Shown here one piece after another: positions 13,630 through 20,792 of a DNA stretch of 21,359 bases. Position 1 is the first letter of the stretch; the number at the start of each line of letters is the position of its first letter. The notes under the pieces were generated by a model that saw nothing but the letters and a program-made list of their open reading frames with translations, searched no databases and was not told the origin of the DNA. The stretch comes from Chloroflexota bacterium (GTDB lineage: Bacteria > Chloroflexota > UBA5177 > JANWHV01). Location: positions 1-21,359 of the forward strand of contig JAICHN010000031.1 in the NCBI GenBank assembly GCA_025924845.1, given 5' to 3'. The position numbers were made by a program, and so were the translations under genes.

Positions 13630-15201
13630 ATGCTTGCTCGCATGCGTCCTATCTCGCGTTGGGTTATACGTGCCGCCGCCTGTGTGGCGCTCGCCGGTAT
13701 GGTCGTACCGGCGGCGGGCCGAGTGGCCCATGCCGCCGATACTCCCGTATACGGCGGCACCCTGACCATTGCCAATCAGACTGATGCTGATTCGCTTGAC
13801 CCGGCTGGTAATCCCGTCAACGAGATCATCTGGGCCGAACAGAATCTCTACGAAAAATTGGTACAGGCGACTCCGGACGGCAAGTCGATCGTGCCCCAAC
13901 TTGCCCAGTCCTGGGACATCAGCAAGGACGGCCTCGTCTACACGTTTCATCTTCGTAATGCAAAGTTCCAGAACGGGCAGCCGGTCACATCCGCCGACGT
14001 GGTGTACTCGCTGCACCGTGAACAAAAGTATCCCAACGGCTGGGGCTTCCTGATCGGCGCCGTCAAATCCATTACGGCCGGGGATAGCAAGACGGTGATC
14101 GTGACGCTCAAACACCCTTGGGCGCCTATTCTGGCCGATCTGGCGATTTACGCCATGTCGATCATGCCCGCCGACCTGCTCAAAAAGGAAGGCACCAAGT
14201 TCTTCGATCATCCGATAGGGAGCGGTCCCTATGAGTTCGTGAGTTGGCAAAAGGGCAGCACGATTACGCTGAAGCGCAATCCTCTCTGGTGGGGCCCGAA
14301 GCCCTACCTTGACACGGTGAAGATCGTGAACGTCCCCAACGACAACACGCGCGTGCTGCAGTTGGAGGGTAAGCAAGCCGACATCATCGAGACGCCGCCC
14401 GCGAACCTGCTGACCCAACTGGCCGCCAACCCCGAATTGCAAGTGAATCTCTTCCCATCCAGTCGGGTCGATTTCCTTCAGGTAGACGAACATTTCGCGC
14501 CATTCAAGGACCTAAAGGTGCGGCAGGCGATGAACTATGCCATCGACCGCAACGCACTGGTCCGCATCGTTCTGGGTGGACACGGCACGCCGGGCGGTTC
14601 CATCATGCCGCCCATGCTCTACTCGGATCCGAATGTCAAGCCTTATCCATACGATCTGGCCAAGGCGAAGGCCCTGATGGCCGCGAGCACCTATCCGCAC
14701 GGCTTTAAGACCAACCTGATCGAGGTGAGCGGCGACATTCCCGGGAACGCCACGGCGGTCATCGTGAAGTCCGAACTCGCCAAAATCGGCATCGATGTCA
14801 CGATTCAGGATTACGATCTGATTACCGCCTACGCCAAAGAGGATGAGCGGAACGGCAATCCAGTCGCCAATCTGGGCCAGCGCTACTGGACCAATGACAT
14901 CGTCGATCCGCAGGAGATCATCTCCTTTGTGGCCGAACCGGACGCCGGGGCCAACGACATGGGTACCTGGTTCAACAATGCTCAACTCAACAAGCTGGCC
15001 AGAGAGGCTGAGGTGGAACTCAACCCGGCCAAACGGCGCGCGCTCTACTATCAGATTCAGGAGCTCAGCAGTCAACAAGCTCAGTTGATCGTGTTGTATT
15101 ACCAACCATACCGCTATGCCTCGGGTCGATGGGTGCATGGCTTCCATGCCTCGCCGCTCGGCGTCTATCAACTGGACAAGATCTGGCTAAGCGCACACTA
15201 A
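13630..15201 (+). CDS. ABC transporter substrate-binding protein, family 5 (Opp/Dpp type)
   Basis: This 523-residue extracytoplasmic binding protein captures peptides, nickel chelates, opines or oligosaccharides in its family (SBP_bac_5). A basic start (MLARMRPISR), a hydrophobic core and an AHA-AD site (cleavage after residue about 35) make a Sec signal peptide. Typical blocks follow: DADSLDPAGN, LYEKLVQATPDG, WDISKDGLVYTFHLR, KFQNGQPVTSADVVYSL and VRQAMNYAIDR. No lipobox Cys is present at the cleavage site, so it does not look like a lipoprotein. ATG at 13630 is chosen because AGGAG lies 8 bp before it; an in-frame GTG at 13603 has no such site. It is the first gene of the importer operon. 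Substrate class cannot be fixed from sequence. Confidence 0.93.
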   Translation: MLARMRPISRWVIRAAACVALAGMVVPAAGRVAHAADTPVYGGTLTIANQTDADSLDPAGNPVNEIIWAEQNLYEKLVQATPDGKSIVPQLAQSWDISKDGLVYTFHLRNAKFQNGQPVTSADVVYSLHREQKYPNGWGFLIGAVKSITAGDSKTVIVTLKHPWAPILADLAIYAMSIMPADLLKKEGTKFFDHPIGSGPYEFVSWQKGSTITLKRNPLWWGPKPYLDTVKIVNVPNDNTRVLQLEGKQADIIETPPANLLTQLAANPELQVNLFPSSRVDFLQVDEHFAPFKDLKVRQAMNYAIDRNALVRIVLGGHGTPGGSIMPPMLYSDPNVKPYPYDLAKAKALMAASTYPHGFKTNLIEVSGDIPGNATAVIVKSELAKIGIDVTIQDYDLITAYAKEDERNGNPVANLGQRYWTNDIVDPQEIISFVAEPDAGANDMGTWFNNAQLNKLAREAEVELNPAKRRALYYQIQELSSQQAQLIVLYYQPYRYASGRWVHGFHASPLGVYQLDKIWLSAH

Positions 15202-15214
15202 CAGCGCATCGAGG

Positions 15215-15262
15215 TTCTCTCTGGTCGATTCCCGCTTTACGGCGGAGATCGACCAGAGAGAA
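15215..15262 (+). other. Long stem-loop after the binding-protein gene (mRNA stabiliser or attenuator)
   Basis: Arms TTCTCTCTGGTCGAT (15215-15229) and ATCGACCAGAGAGAA (15248-15262) are perfectly complementary over 15 bp. The 18-base apex can add a CCGC/GCGG inner stem (15232-15235 with 15242-15245). It begins 13 bp after the stop codon. No T-tract follows, so partial termination or protection of the upstream mRNA from 3' decay is more likely than full termination. Such hairpins commonly allow more binding protein than permease. Confidence 0.7.
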
Positions 15263-15286
15263 TCCTGCTTCAGCGTCAAGATCATC

Positions 15287-15302
15287 ATGTCGGAACCGAC
15301 AT
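15287..15302. repeat. Short dyad in the binding protein-permease spacer
   Basis: ATGTCGG (15287-15293) and CCGACAT (15296-15302) are perfect inverse complements around AA. It may form a small hairpin in the same spacer RNA, or a protein site. Function is unknown. Confidence 0.4.
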
Positions 15303-15336
15303 TCTTCGGGCAGGCGGACCAGATCACTAAAGCCCA

Positions 15337-15369
15337 GCTGTTGCCGGCAGCCGTGCTGTTGCCGGCAGC
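15337..15369 (+). repeat. Tandem 15-base direct repeat with 18-base period before the permease gene
   Basis: The unit GCTGTTGCCGGCAGC occurs at 15337-15351 and again exactly at 15355-15369, with CGT between. The copies contain GCCGGC and can pair with each other, giving a GC-rich structure just upstream of the GAGGAAGGG ribosome binding site (about 15375-15383). A structure here could tune permease translation, or the repeat may be slippage-born. Confidence 0.6.
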
Positions 15370-15390
15370 TGCACGAGGAAGGGATAGGGT

Positions 15391-16332
15391 ATGGGTAGGT
15401 TCAGCTTCCTGGGCGCCCGGCTGCTCCAACTCATCCCGGTAACCCTGGGTATTACCATCGCCGTCTTCTTCCTTATCCACGCCATCCCCGGTGATCCTGC
15501 CGTGGCGCTGCTCGGCACCCACTACACGCCAAAGGCGGGCGAGGCCATTCGCACGTCACTCGGCCTGAACCAGCCAATCTGGACCCAGTACCTCATCTTC
15601 ATGCGTAACCTCGTGCATGGCGATCTGGGGAACTCTATTTATTATGACGACACGGTGCTCAGTGTCCTCCTGGGCCGGCTGCCCGCCACGCTCTTCCTGG
15701 TAACCTACGCCACTGTTCTGGCGGCCCTGATCGCCATTCCCGCCGCTATCTTCGCGGCGCTCCACAAAGACGGCCTCTTCGATCAGACGATTCGCGCCAT
15801 CCTGCTCGTTGCCTACGGTATGCCGCCCTTCTGGATCGGGATCATTTTCATTCTGGTATTCAGCCTCCACCTCGGTCTTTTCCCGGTGTCCGGCTACGGG
15901 CTCTCCTTCCTCGACCACATCCGCTATCTTTTTCTGCCCGCGCTGACCATTTCACTCAGTTTTTCCACCAATCTGGTGCGGACCCTGCGCAACAGCGTGC
16001 TCGCCGTGCTGCGGGCCGAATATGTCGATACGGCCCGAATCAAGGGCATCAGCCGCCTTGCCGTACTGCGCGGCCACATCCTGCGCAACGCGCTGCTTTC
16101 CGTGGTGACGGTGTTCGGCATCAACCTGGCCTTCTTGATCAGCGGTACCGTGGTAATCGAAAACATCTTCGCGGTTCCCGGTTTAGGCCAACTGTTGGTA
16201 TCCTCGATTACCCAGCGTGACTACCCGCTGGTTGAGGGTGAGGCACTCGTCTTCGCCTTCCTCGTGATCAGCATCAATTTGCTCACCGATATCGCCTACG
16301 CCGTGCTCGATCCCCGGGTAAGCTATGAGTGA
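15391..16332 (+). CDS. ABC transporter permease, DppB/OppB type
   Basis: The 313-residue inner-membrane protein forms half of the importer's channel. It has the usual N-terminal helix with RLLQLIPVTLGITIAVFFLIHAIPGDPA, five further hydrophobic segments and the EAA-type cytoplasmic loop (around DTARIKGISRLAVLRGHILRN without a break in frame) that contacts the ATPases. The C-terminal FAVPGLGQLLVSSITQRDYPLVEG block is characteristic of this subfamily. The ATG at 15391 has GAGGAAGGG upstream. Its end overlaps the second permease gene by 8 bp, so the two are translated together and should form a heterodimer. Confidence 0.94.
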   Translation: MGRFSFLGARLLQLIPVTLGITIAVFFLIHAIPGDPAVALLGTHYTPKAGEAIRTSLGLNQPIWTQYLIFMRNLVHGDLGNSIYYDDTVLSVLLGRLPATLFLVTYATVLAALIAIPAAIFAALHKDGLFDQTIRAILLVAYGMPPFWIGIIFILVFSLHLGLFPVSGYGLSFLDHIRYLFLPALTISLSFSTNLVRTLRNSVLAVLRAEYVDTARIKGISRLAVLRGHILRNALLSVVTVFGINLAFLISGTVVIENIFAVPGLGQLLVSSITQRDYPLVEGEALVFAFLVISINLLTDIAYAVLDPRVSYE

Positions 16333-17233
16333 ACCCGTACCGGCCTTGGTCGCCGCCGTGACGCCCGACACGGCGCAACAAGCCCTGCTGGCCCCGATGC
16401 TGCGCGCGGCGCGGCGGCGCAGCTTCCGGCGGCGGAATCCTACCTTGATCCTGGGGGCGCTCATCCTGATTGCCGCGGTTGCCGCCGCCATCTTCGGGCC
16501 GCTGCTCAGCCCGTATGATCCGACCGCCGTCGACGTGCTGAACCCCCTGGTGCCGCCCCTTTCGCCTGGCCACCTCCTGGGTACGGACTCCTTTGGGCGC
16601 GATATTCTGTCGCGCATCCTCAACGGGGCACGGATCGATCTGGCGCTCGGCTTCGGCGCCACCATTGTCACGGTGACCGTCGGCACCTTTATCGGCCTGG
16701 TCTCGGGCTACTTTGGTGGTTGGATCGACACCATCATCATGCGCGTGGTGGATGTTTTCTTCGCATTCCCCTTCTTCGTGCTGGTCATCGCCCTGATCAG
16801 CGTGCTCGGCATCGGCATCACCAGTATGTTCGTGGCAATCTGGTTGACCGGCTGGATCACTTACGCCCGAATCATTCGGGCCGAGACCCTGGTGGCGCGC
16901 AATCAAGAATACGCCCTCGCTGCCCGCGCCCTGGGTTACGGTCATCTCAGGATCATGGTCGGACACATTCTGCCGAATGTGCTGGCTCCCGCCGTTATCT
17001 TCTCCATGGTAGACGCGGTGGGCAATATTCTGCTCGGATCGGCGTTAGGCTTTCTGGGGCTAGGCGCGCAGACTCCCTCGCCTGAATGGGGCGCCATGAT
17101 TTCGGACGGCCAACAGTACATGTTGTCCGCGTGGTGGCTCCCCACCATGCCCGGCCTGGCGATCGTGGCCGTTTCGGCCGGATTCAGCCTGCTGGGCGAT
17201 GGTCTTGCCGACGTGCTGCGGCCGGGGAGGTAG
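16325..17233 (+). CDS. ABC transporter permease, DppC/OppC type
   Basis: The 302-residue second channel subunit starts with a cytoplasmic N-terminal tail of about 45 residues rich in Ala and Arg, followed by the first helix (TLILGALILIAAVAAAIFG). It carries the OppC motifs HLLGTDSFGRDILSRILNGARIDL as a contiguous block, the EAA loop ALAARALGYGHLRIMVGHIL, and the LGLGAQTPSPEWGAMISDG region near the C terminus. The ATG lies inside the end of the DppB-type gene (8-bp overlap). The following ATPase begins 2 bp after the stop, with GGGGAGG serving as its ribosome binding site. Confidence 0.94.
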   Translation: MSEPVPALVAAVTPDTAQQALLAPMLRAARRRSFRRRNPTLILGALILIAAVAAAIFGPLLSPYDPTAVDVLNPLVPPLSPGHLLGTDSFGRDILSRILNGARIDLALGFGATIVTVTVGTFIGLVSGYFGGWIDTIIMRVVDVFFAFPFFVLVIALISVLGIGITSMFVAIWLTGWITYARIIRAETLVARNQEYALAARALGYGHLRIMVGHILPNVLAPAVIFSMVDAVGNILLGSALGFLGLGAQTPSPEWGAMISDGQQYMLSAWWLPTMPGLAIVAVSAGFSLLGDGLADVLRPGR

Positions 17234-17235
17234 AC

Positions 17236-18285
17236 ATGCGGGCAGCATCCGACCCGTCAGCGGGCCACCAGGGCACGGCATCGACACCGGCGGCGGACGT
17301 CCTTACCGTCCAGGATCTCTACACCTACATTGCCACCGACGGCGGGGTCATACGGGCCGTGGACGGCATCTCATTTAGCCTACGCCAGGGTGAAATCTTC
17401 GGTTTGGTGGGAGAATCGGGCTGTGGCAAGAGCGTCACCTGCCGCACCCTGGCGGGCCTGATGCCGTCGCCGCCCGCGCGCAGCGCCGGTACGGTCCTCT
17501 ACAGCGGTTTCGGTCCCCGCAATCTGCTGAAACTCTCCCAGTCTGAGTTGCAAGTGCTCCGCGGCACGCATTTGTCCATGGTCTTCCAGGATGCGATGAG
17601 CGGCCTCAATCCCGTGGTGCGGGTAGGCAAACAGCTTGAGGAGGCCGTGGGCGCGCACCGCGCGCTGTCCGCCGCCCAGAAACATGAACAGGCTCTGGCC
17701 CTGATGCGTATGGTCGGCATTCCCATCCCGGAGCGGCGGATGCGTGACTATCCTCATCAATTCAGCGGGGGCATGCGGCAGCGGGCCCTGATCGCCATTG
17801 CCCTGGCGTCTCGCCCCAAAATCCTCCTGGCCGACGAGCCGACCACCGCCCTGGACGTCACCATTCAGGACCAGATCCTCACCTTGCTGCTCGATTTGCA
17901 AGCGGAGACCGGAATGAGTGTGCTGCTGGTCAGCCACGACCTCAGCGTGATCGCCCAGACCTCCGATCGGGTGGCCGTGATGTACGCGGGCCAGATTGTC
18001 GAACAGGCCAATACCGCCGATCTGCTTACACGCCCTCGACACCCATACACGATCGGACTGCTCCGCTCCCTGCCGGGGGGAGCCGGCGAGTCCCGCTATC
18101 TGCAGCCGATCCCCGGCGCCCCGCCCCGATTGATCGATCCGCCCGAGGGCTGCCGGTTCGCGCCGCGTTGTCCGCTTGTAATGGAACGTTGCCGCACCTG
18201 GAGCACGGAACTGCTGGCCGCCGGGGCGGACCACACCGTGCGCTGTTGGCGGCACCAAGAGACGCAAGGAGCATTTTCGTCATGA
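17236..18285 (+). CDS. ABC transporter ATPase, DppD/OppD type
   Basis: This 349-residue cytoplasmic ATPase energises the importer. Walker A is G59-ESGCGKS-66, the Q-loop Gln is Q118 ([11 protein letters not shown]), the signature is SGGMRQR (177-183), Walker B is ILLADE (196-201) and the switch His is H234 (SHDLSVIA). The C-terminal oligopeptide-transporter extension holds a Cys-containing block, [15 protein letters not shown], common to OppD/OppF proteins. The ATG at 17236 has GGGGAGG 8 bp before it; the longer frame from 17086 lies inside the permease gene. Its stop overlaps the oxidoreductase start by 4 bp (ATGA), so the oxidoreductase is physically coupled to transporter expression. Confidence 0.94.
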   Translation: MRAASDPSAGHQGTASTPAADVLTVQDLYTYIATDGGVIRAVDGISFSLRQGEIFGLVGESGCGKSVTCRTLAGLMPSPPARSAGTVLYSGFGPRNLLKLSQSELQVLRGTHLSMVFQDAMSGLNPVVRVGKQLEEAVGAHRALSAAQKHEQALALMRMVGIPIPERRMRDYPHQFSGGMRQRALIAIALASRPKILLADEPTTALDVTIQDQILTLLLDLQAETGMSVLLVSHDLSVIAQTSDRVAVMYAGQIVEQANTADLLTRPRHPYTIGLLRSLPGGAGESRYLQPIPGAPPRLIDPPEGCRFAPRCPLVMERCRTWSTELLAAGADHTVRCWRHQETQGAFSS

Positions 18286-19400
18286 GCGCTGAACTTCGCA
18301 TTGGCGTGATCGGGGCGGGCCGCTGGGCCGGCTGGGCTCATCTCCCAGGCTGGGCGCGCGATCCGCGCTGCAAGCTGGTCGCCATCTGTGACAACGAAAT
18401 TGACCGCGCCCGCGCCGCAGCCGAAAAATATGACATTCCTCTGGTGGCAGAGGATTATCGAGTGCTCCTGGAGCGTGACGACATCGATGTGATTGATGTC
18501 GTCACCGGTGACCACGATCACTTTCGCATTTCCTGGGATGCCTTGCAGGCCGGCAAGCACGTGCTCTCGGAGAAGCCGGTCGCTCACGACTACCGTGACA
18601 CGCAACGAGCGGCGGAATTGGCTCGTACCAAAGGGCTCAAAACCAAGCTGGGCTTCACGTTCCGCTATAGCCCGGCTATGCAATATATGAAGGAGTTGAT
18701 CGGCCAGGGCTACGTCGGCACCCCTTTCATCTTCAACGGCTACGAACAGAACTCGCAGTGGATCGACCCGAAGACACCGCTCCGCCAGGCTCCCGAAACG
18801 CTGGATCCGAACCGCATCCGCGTCGCCTCGTTGGAAGGCTATGGGGCGCCGATCATTGATCTGGGTCACTGGTTTATGGACTCGGACCTCGGTTCGGTAG
18901 TCGGCACGATGCGCAACTTTATTCCGGAGCGGATCATCCGCGAGACGGGCAAGATGACGCGGGCCAATATCGATGACGGCGATATCTTCATCGGCGAGTT
19001 CGTAAGCGGGGCCATTTGTTCGGTGCAGAGCAGCTTTGTCACGGTGGGCAACTATCCGGGGCTTGAGGCGCGCGTCTACGGCAGCGAGGGCGCGCTCATT
19101 TGCCGGCTGGTGGAAGAGTTCGGGCTATGCGAGACCCTTAAAGGAGCGAAACCGGACGACGTGGAGTTCAAGGATATCGAGGTGCCCACTCGGTTGTATC
19201 CGCCGGGCGGCAGTTCGCGCGAGTACTGGCCGACTCTTTTCTACTCCAACCTCACCGCCAACTTCGCGACGGAGATTCTCTCCGGCGGCCCGGAGAATCA
19301 AGGCGACTTTCAGGCCGGCGCCTGGGTGCAGGAAGTGATTAACGCCGTGGAGATTTCCTTTCACGAGCGGCGCTGGGTCAATCTTCCCTTGGCGCCATAA
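18282..19400 (+). CDS. Gfo/Idh/MocA-family oxidoreductase inside the transporter operon
   Basis: The 372-residue protein has a Rossmann motif (IGVIGAGRWAG, about 7-17) and the catalytic S-EKP motif (E97-K98-P99; the gene at 9285-10403 has Cys in place of this Ser). It shares the blocks TKLGFTFRYSP, PFIFNGYEQNSQW, SLEGYGAPIID, NIDDGDIFIGE and the end HERRWVNLPL with that gene. The two are same-length, easily aligned paralogues, identical over roughly half or more of residues by eye. It sits between the two ATPase genes, overlapping the first by 4 bp and followed by the second after 4 bp. AAGGAG lies upstream. It likely acts on the same or a sequential intermediate of the imported compound. Confidence 0.93.
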   Translation: MSAELRIGVIGAGRWAGWAHLPGWARDPRCKLVAICDNEIDRARAAAEKYDIPLVAEDYRVLLERDDIDVIDVVTGDHDHFRISWDALQAGKHVLSEKPVAHDYRDTQRAAELARTKGLKTKLGFTFRYSPAMQYMKELIGQGYVGTPFIFNGYEQNSQWIDPKTPLRQAPETLDPNRIRVASLEGYGAPIIDLGHWFMDSDLGSVVGTMRNFIPERIIRETGKMTRANIDDGDIFIGEFVSGAICSVQSSFVTVGNYPGLEARVYGSEGALICRLVEEFGLCETLKGAKPDDVEFKDIEVPTRLYPPGGSSREYWPTLFYSNLTANFATEILSGGPENQGDFQAGAWVQEVINAVEISFHERRWVNLPLAP

Positions 19401-19404
19401 CGCC

Positions 19405-20415
19405 ATGATCCCTGTGACCGAAACAACTCCCCTGGTCGAGGCGCGCAACCTCACCAAGTACTTCCCAATTGCGAGCGGACTGGCGCGCAAGCTCCGCGGT
19501 GGCGAGTCGGAGGTGCTCAAGGCCGTGGACGGCGTCACCCTTCGCATCGCGCGCGGCGAAACGGTGGGCCTGGTAGGAGAGTCGGGGTGCGGCAAGAGCA
19601 CCCTGGGCCGCACCATGCTCCGCTTATACGAACCGACCTCAGGTCAGGTATTCCACAATGGGGTGGACATCCTCGGTCACGGAAGCCGCGCCACGCGGGA
19701 ACTGCGCCGCAAGATGCAGATTGTCTTCCAGGACCCTTACGGCTCGCTTAATCCGAGCAAAAGCGTGCATGCCGCGTTGGGCGAGGTGCTCAAGGTCCAT
19801 AACATATGCCCAGCCGCGGAGCGGGAGGAACGTATCGCCGGCCTCCTTGAGATGGTTGGTCTGCCGCGCGAGGCAGCCGCTCGCATGCCGCATCAGTTCA
19901 GCGGCGGCCAGCGTCAGCGCATCGGGATCGCGCGGGCCCTGGCGGTCGAGCCGGACTTTATCGTGGCCGACGAGGCGGTTTCAGCCCTCGATGTGTCGGT
20001 CCAGGCGCAGGTGCTCAATCTCTTTCTGCGCCTGCAGGACGAATTGCAACTCACCTACCTGTTCATCGCCCATAACCTGGGAGTTGTGCGGCAAATCAGC
20101 CGCCGCGTGGCGGTGATGTACCTGGGGCGAATCGTGGAAGCCGCTCCGACCGCCGACCTCTTCCGCGAACCGCTTCATCCCTACAGCCGCGCCCTGTTCC
20201 GCGCCATGCCGCGCCTGGAACCGGGACGAAAGAGCGGGGCACCGGCCCTCGCCGGCGATCCGCCCAACCCGATCAACCGCCCAACCGGCTGTCACTTCCA
20301 TACACGCTGCCCTCACGTGATGGCGCGCTGCCGGGAGGAATATCCCATAGCGCGCCAGGTTGGGGAAGGGCGATCGGTAGCCTGCCACCTGTACGAGGCG
20401 ACGCCGTCCGCCTAA
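19405..20415 (+). CDS. ABC transporter ATPase, DppF/OppF type
   Basis: The 336-residue second ATPase pairs with the DppD-type protein. Walker A is GESGCGKST (58-66), the Q-loop Gln is Q109, the signature is SGGQRQR (166-172) and Walker B is FIVADE (185-190). Two positions depart from the usual sequence: the residue after the Walker B Glu is Ala (ADEAVSALD, usually DEPVSALD), and the switch region reads AHNLGVV instead of SHDLxVV, though His 223 is kept. A GCHFHTRCPHVMARC Cys block closes the protein. It has little Shine-Dalgarno and starts 4 bp after the oxidoreductase stop, so it depends on coupled translation. It ends the importer operon. Confidence 0.93.
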   Translation: MIPVTETTPLVEARNLTKYFPIASGLARKLRGGESEVLKAVDGVTLRIARGETVGLVGESGCGKSTLGRTMLRLYEPTSGQVFHNGVDILGHGSRATRELRRKMQIVFQDPYGSLNPSKSVHAALGEVLKVHNICPAAEREERIAGLLEMVGLPREAAARMPHQFSGGQRQRIGIARALAVEPDFIVADEAVSALDVSVQAQVLNLFLRLQDELQLTYLFIAHNLGVVRQISRRVAVMYLGRIVEAAPTADLFREPLHPYSRALFRAMPRLEPGRKSGAPALAGDPPNPINRPTGCHFHTRCPHVMARCREEYPIARQVGEGRSVACHLYEATPSA

Positions 20416-20531
20416 TACAGCTTGGCCTACATGCCCTGACGATTCCGTAGGGGCATCCCTTTGGTCCCCGTCGCCAAGGGCACCCACAAGGGATGCCCCT
20501 ACTAGCGGGAGGAAACATACGCCAAGGTGTA
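20416..20531. other. Intergenic spacer between importer operon and the AbrB-like gene
   Basis: Apart from the inverted repeat at 20447-20502 this 116-bp convergent spacer shows no gene. A toxin gene (PIN or MazF type) would normally follow the AbrB/MazE-like gene on the minus strand here, but no reading frame of that kind is present. Confidence 0.6.
20447..20502. repeat. Inverted repeat of dispersed-repeat type, also a plausible terminator
   Basis: Perfect 15-bp arms GTAGGGGCATCCCTT (20447-20461) and AAGGGATGCCCCTAC (20488-20502) flank a 26-base centre that itself can pair (CCCTTTGG with CCAAGGG). Elements with this GTAGGGGC...GCCCCTAC end structure and a GTCGCCAAGGGC-like centre are, from memory, scattered in many copies in some Chloroflexota-like genomes. 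It lies 32 bp after the importer operon's last stop and may end its transcript. Confidence 0.7.
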
Positions 20532-20792
20532 CTAACCGTGCGATAGGTCCGGATAGCGAGCTATGCCCACGGCCTCGCGCGTTTCCTCGACCTCTTGACT
20601 GGTGAGAGTAGGGATCTTGGTCTGGGGGACGGCAACCACAAACCGCCCTTCGCGAACGAGACTGACGGGGACGGTTGCCGGCTCGATCTCAATTTTGCCG
20701 TCATGCCAACGGATCTCAAGCGAGGTTCCAGGCTGCAAGCCCGCTTGTCGACGGATGTCCTTGGGAATGACTAAACGTCCAGCCTCATCCAT
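20532..20792 (-). CDS. AbrB/MazE/SpoVT-fold DNA-binding protein, orphan antitoxin-like
   Basis: This 86-residue protein has the swapped-hairpin AbrB/MazE fold signature at its N terminus: DEAGRLVIPKDIRRQAGLQPGTSLEIRW, then KIEIEP (longest unbroken motif given in two parts here for clarity). The C-terminal half (GRFVVAVPQTKIPTLTSQEVEETREA) resembles the toxin-binding tails of VapB/MazE antitoxins. No PIN-domain or MazF toxin lies downstream, so it is an orphan antitoxin or a stand-alone regulator. The ATG at 20792 has no clear Shine-Dalgarno. Codons before it read T-K-T-T; family members often begin M-[KR]-T-T, and the codon at that Met position is ACG (20804-20802), so a start lost by a single change is possible. 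Confidence 0.8.
   Translation of the reverse strand: MDEAGRLVIPKDIRRQAGLQPGTSLEIRWHDGKIEIEPATVPVSLVREGRFVVAVPQTKIPTLTSQEVEETREAVGIARYPDLSHG

Noticed and set aside
13647..13690. Lipobox around the Cys in the binding-protein signal peptide
   Set aside because: The Cys lies within the hydrophobic core after A-A-A, without Leu at the -3 position, and a better AHA-AD signal peptidase I site follows.
13574..13765. Possible 63-codon upstream open frame in the importer leader
   Set aside because: It has no ribosome binding site and overlaps the signal peptide region of the binding protein in another frame; nothing supports its translation.
15215..15262. Rho-independent terminator ending the importer transcript after the binding protein
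   Set aside because: There is no T-tract, and the permease and ATPase genes downstream are obvious operon members with no separate promoter seen.
17086..17235. N-terminal extension of the first ATPase
   Set aside because: It lies inside the second permease gene in another frame, and the ATG at 17236 follows a clear GGGGAGG site.
18096..18869. Minus-strand open frame of 257 codons opposite the ATPase end and the oxidoreductase
   Set aside because: Antisense shadow; similar phrases (such as IDDRRSIPLQR-like starts) appear opposite the paralogous gene because both sense genes are alike, not because the antisense frame is selected.
20532..20792. Complete toxin-antitoxin pair
   Set aside because: Only the antitoxin-like protein is present; both flanks were read on both strands and no toxin frame was found.
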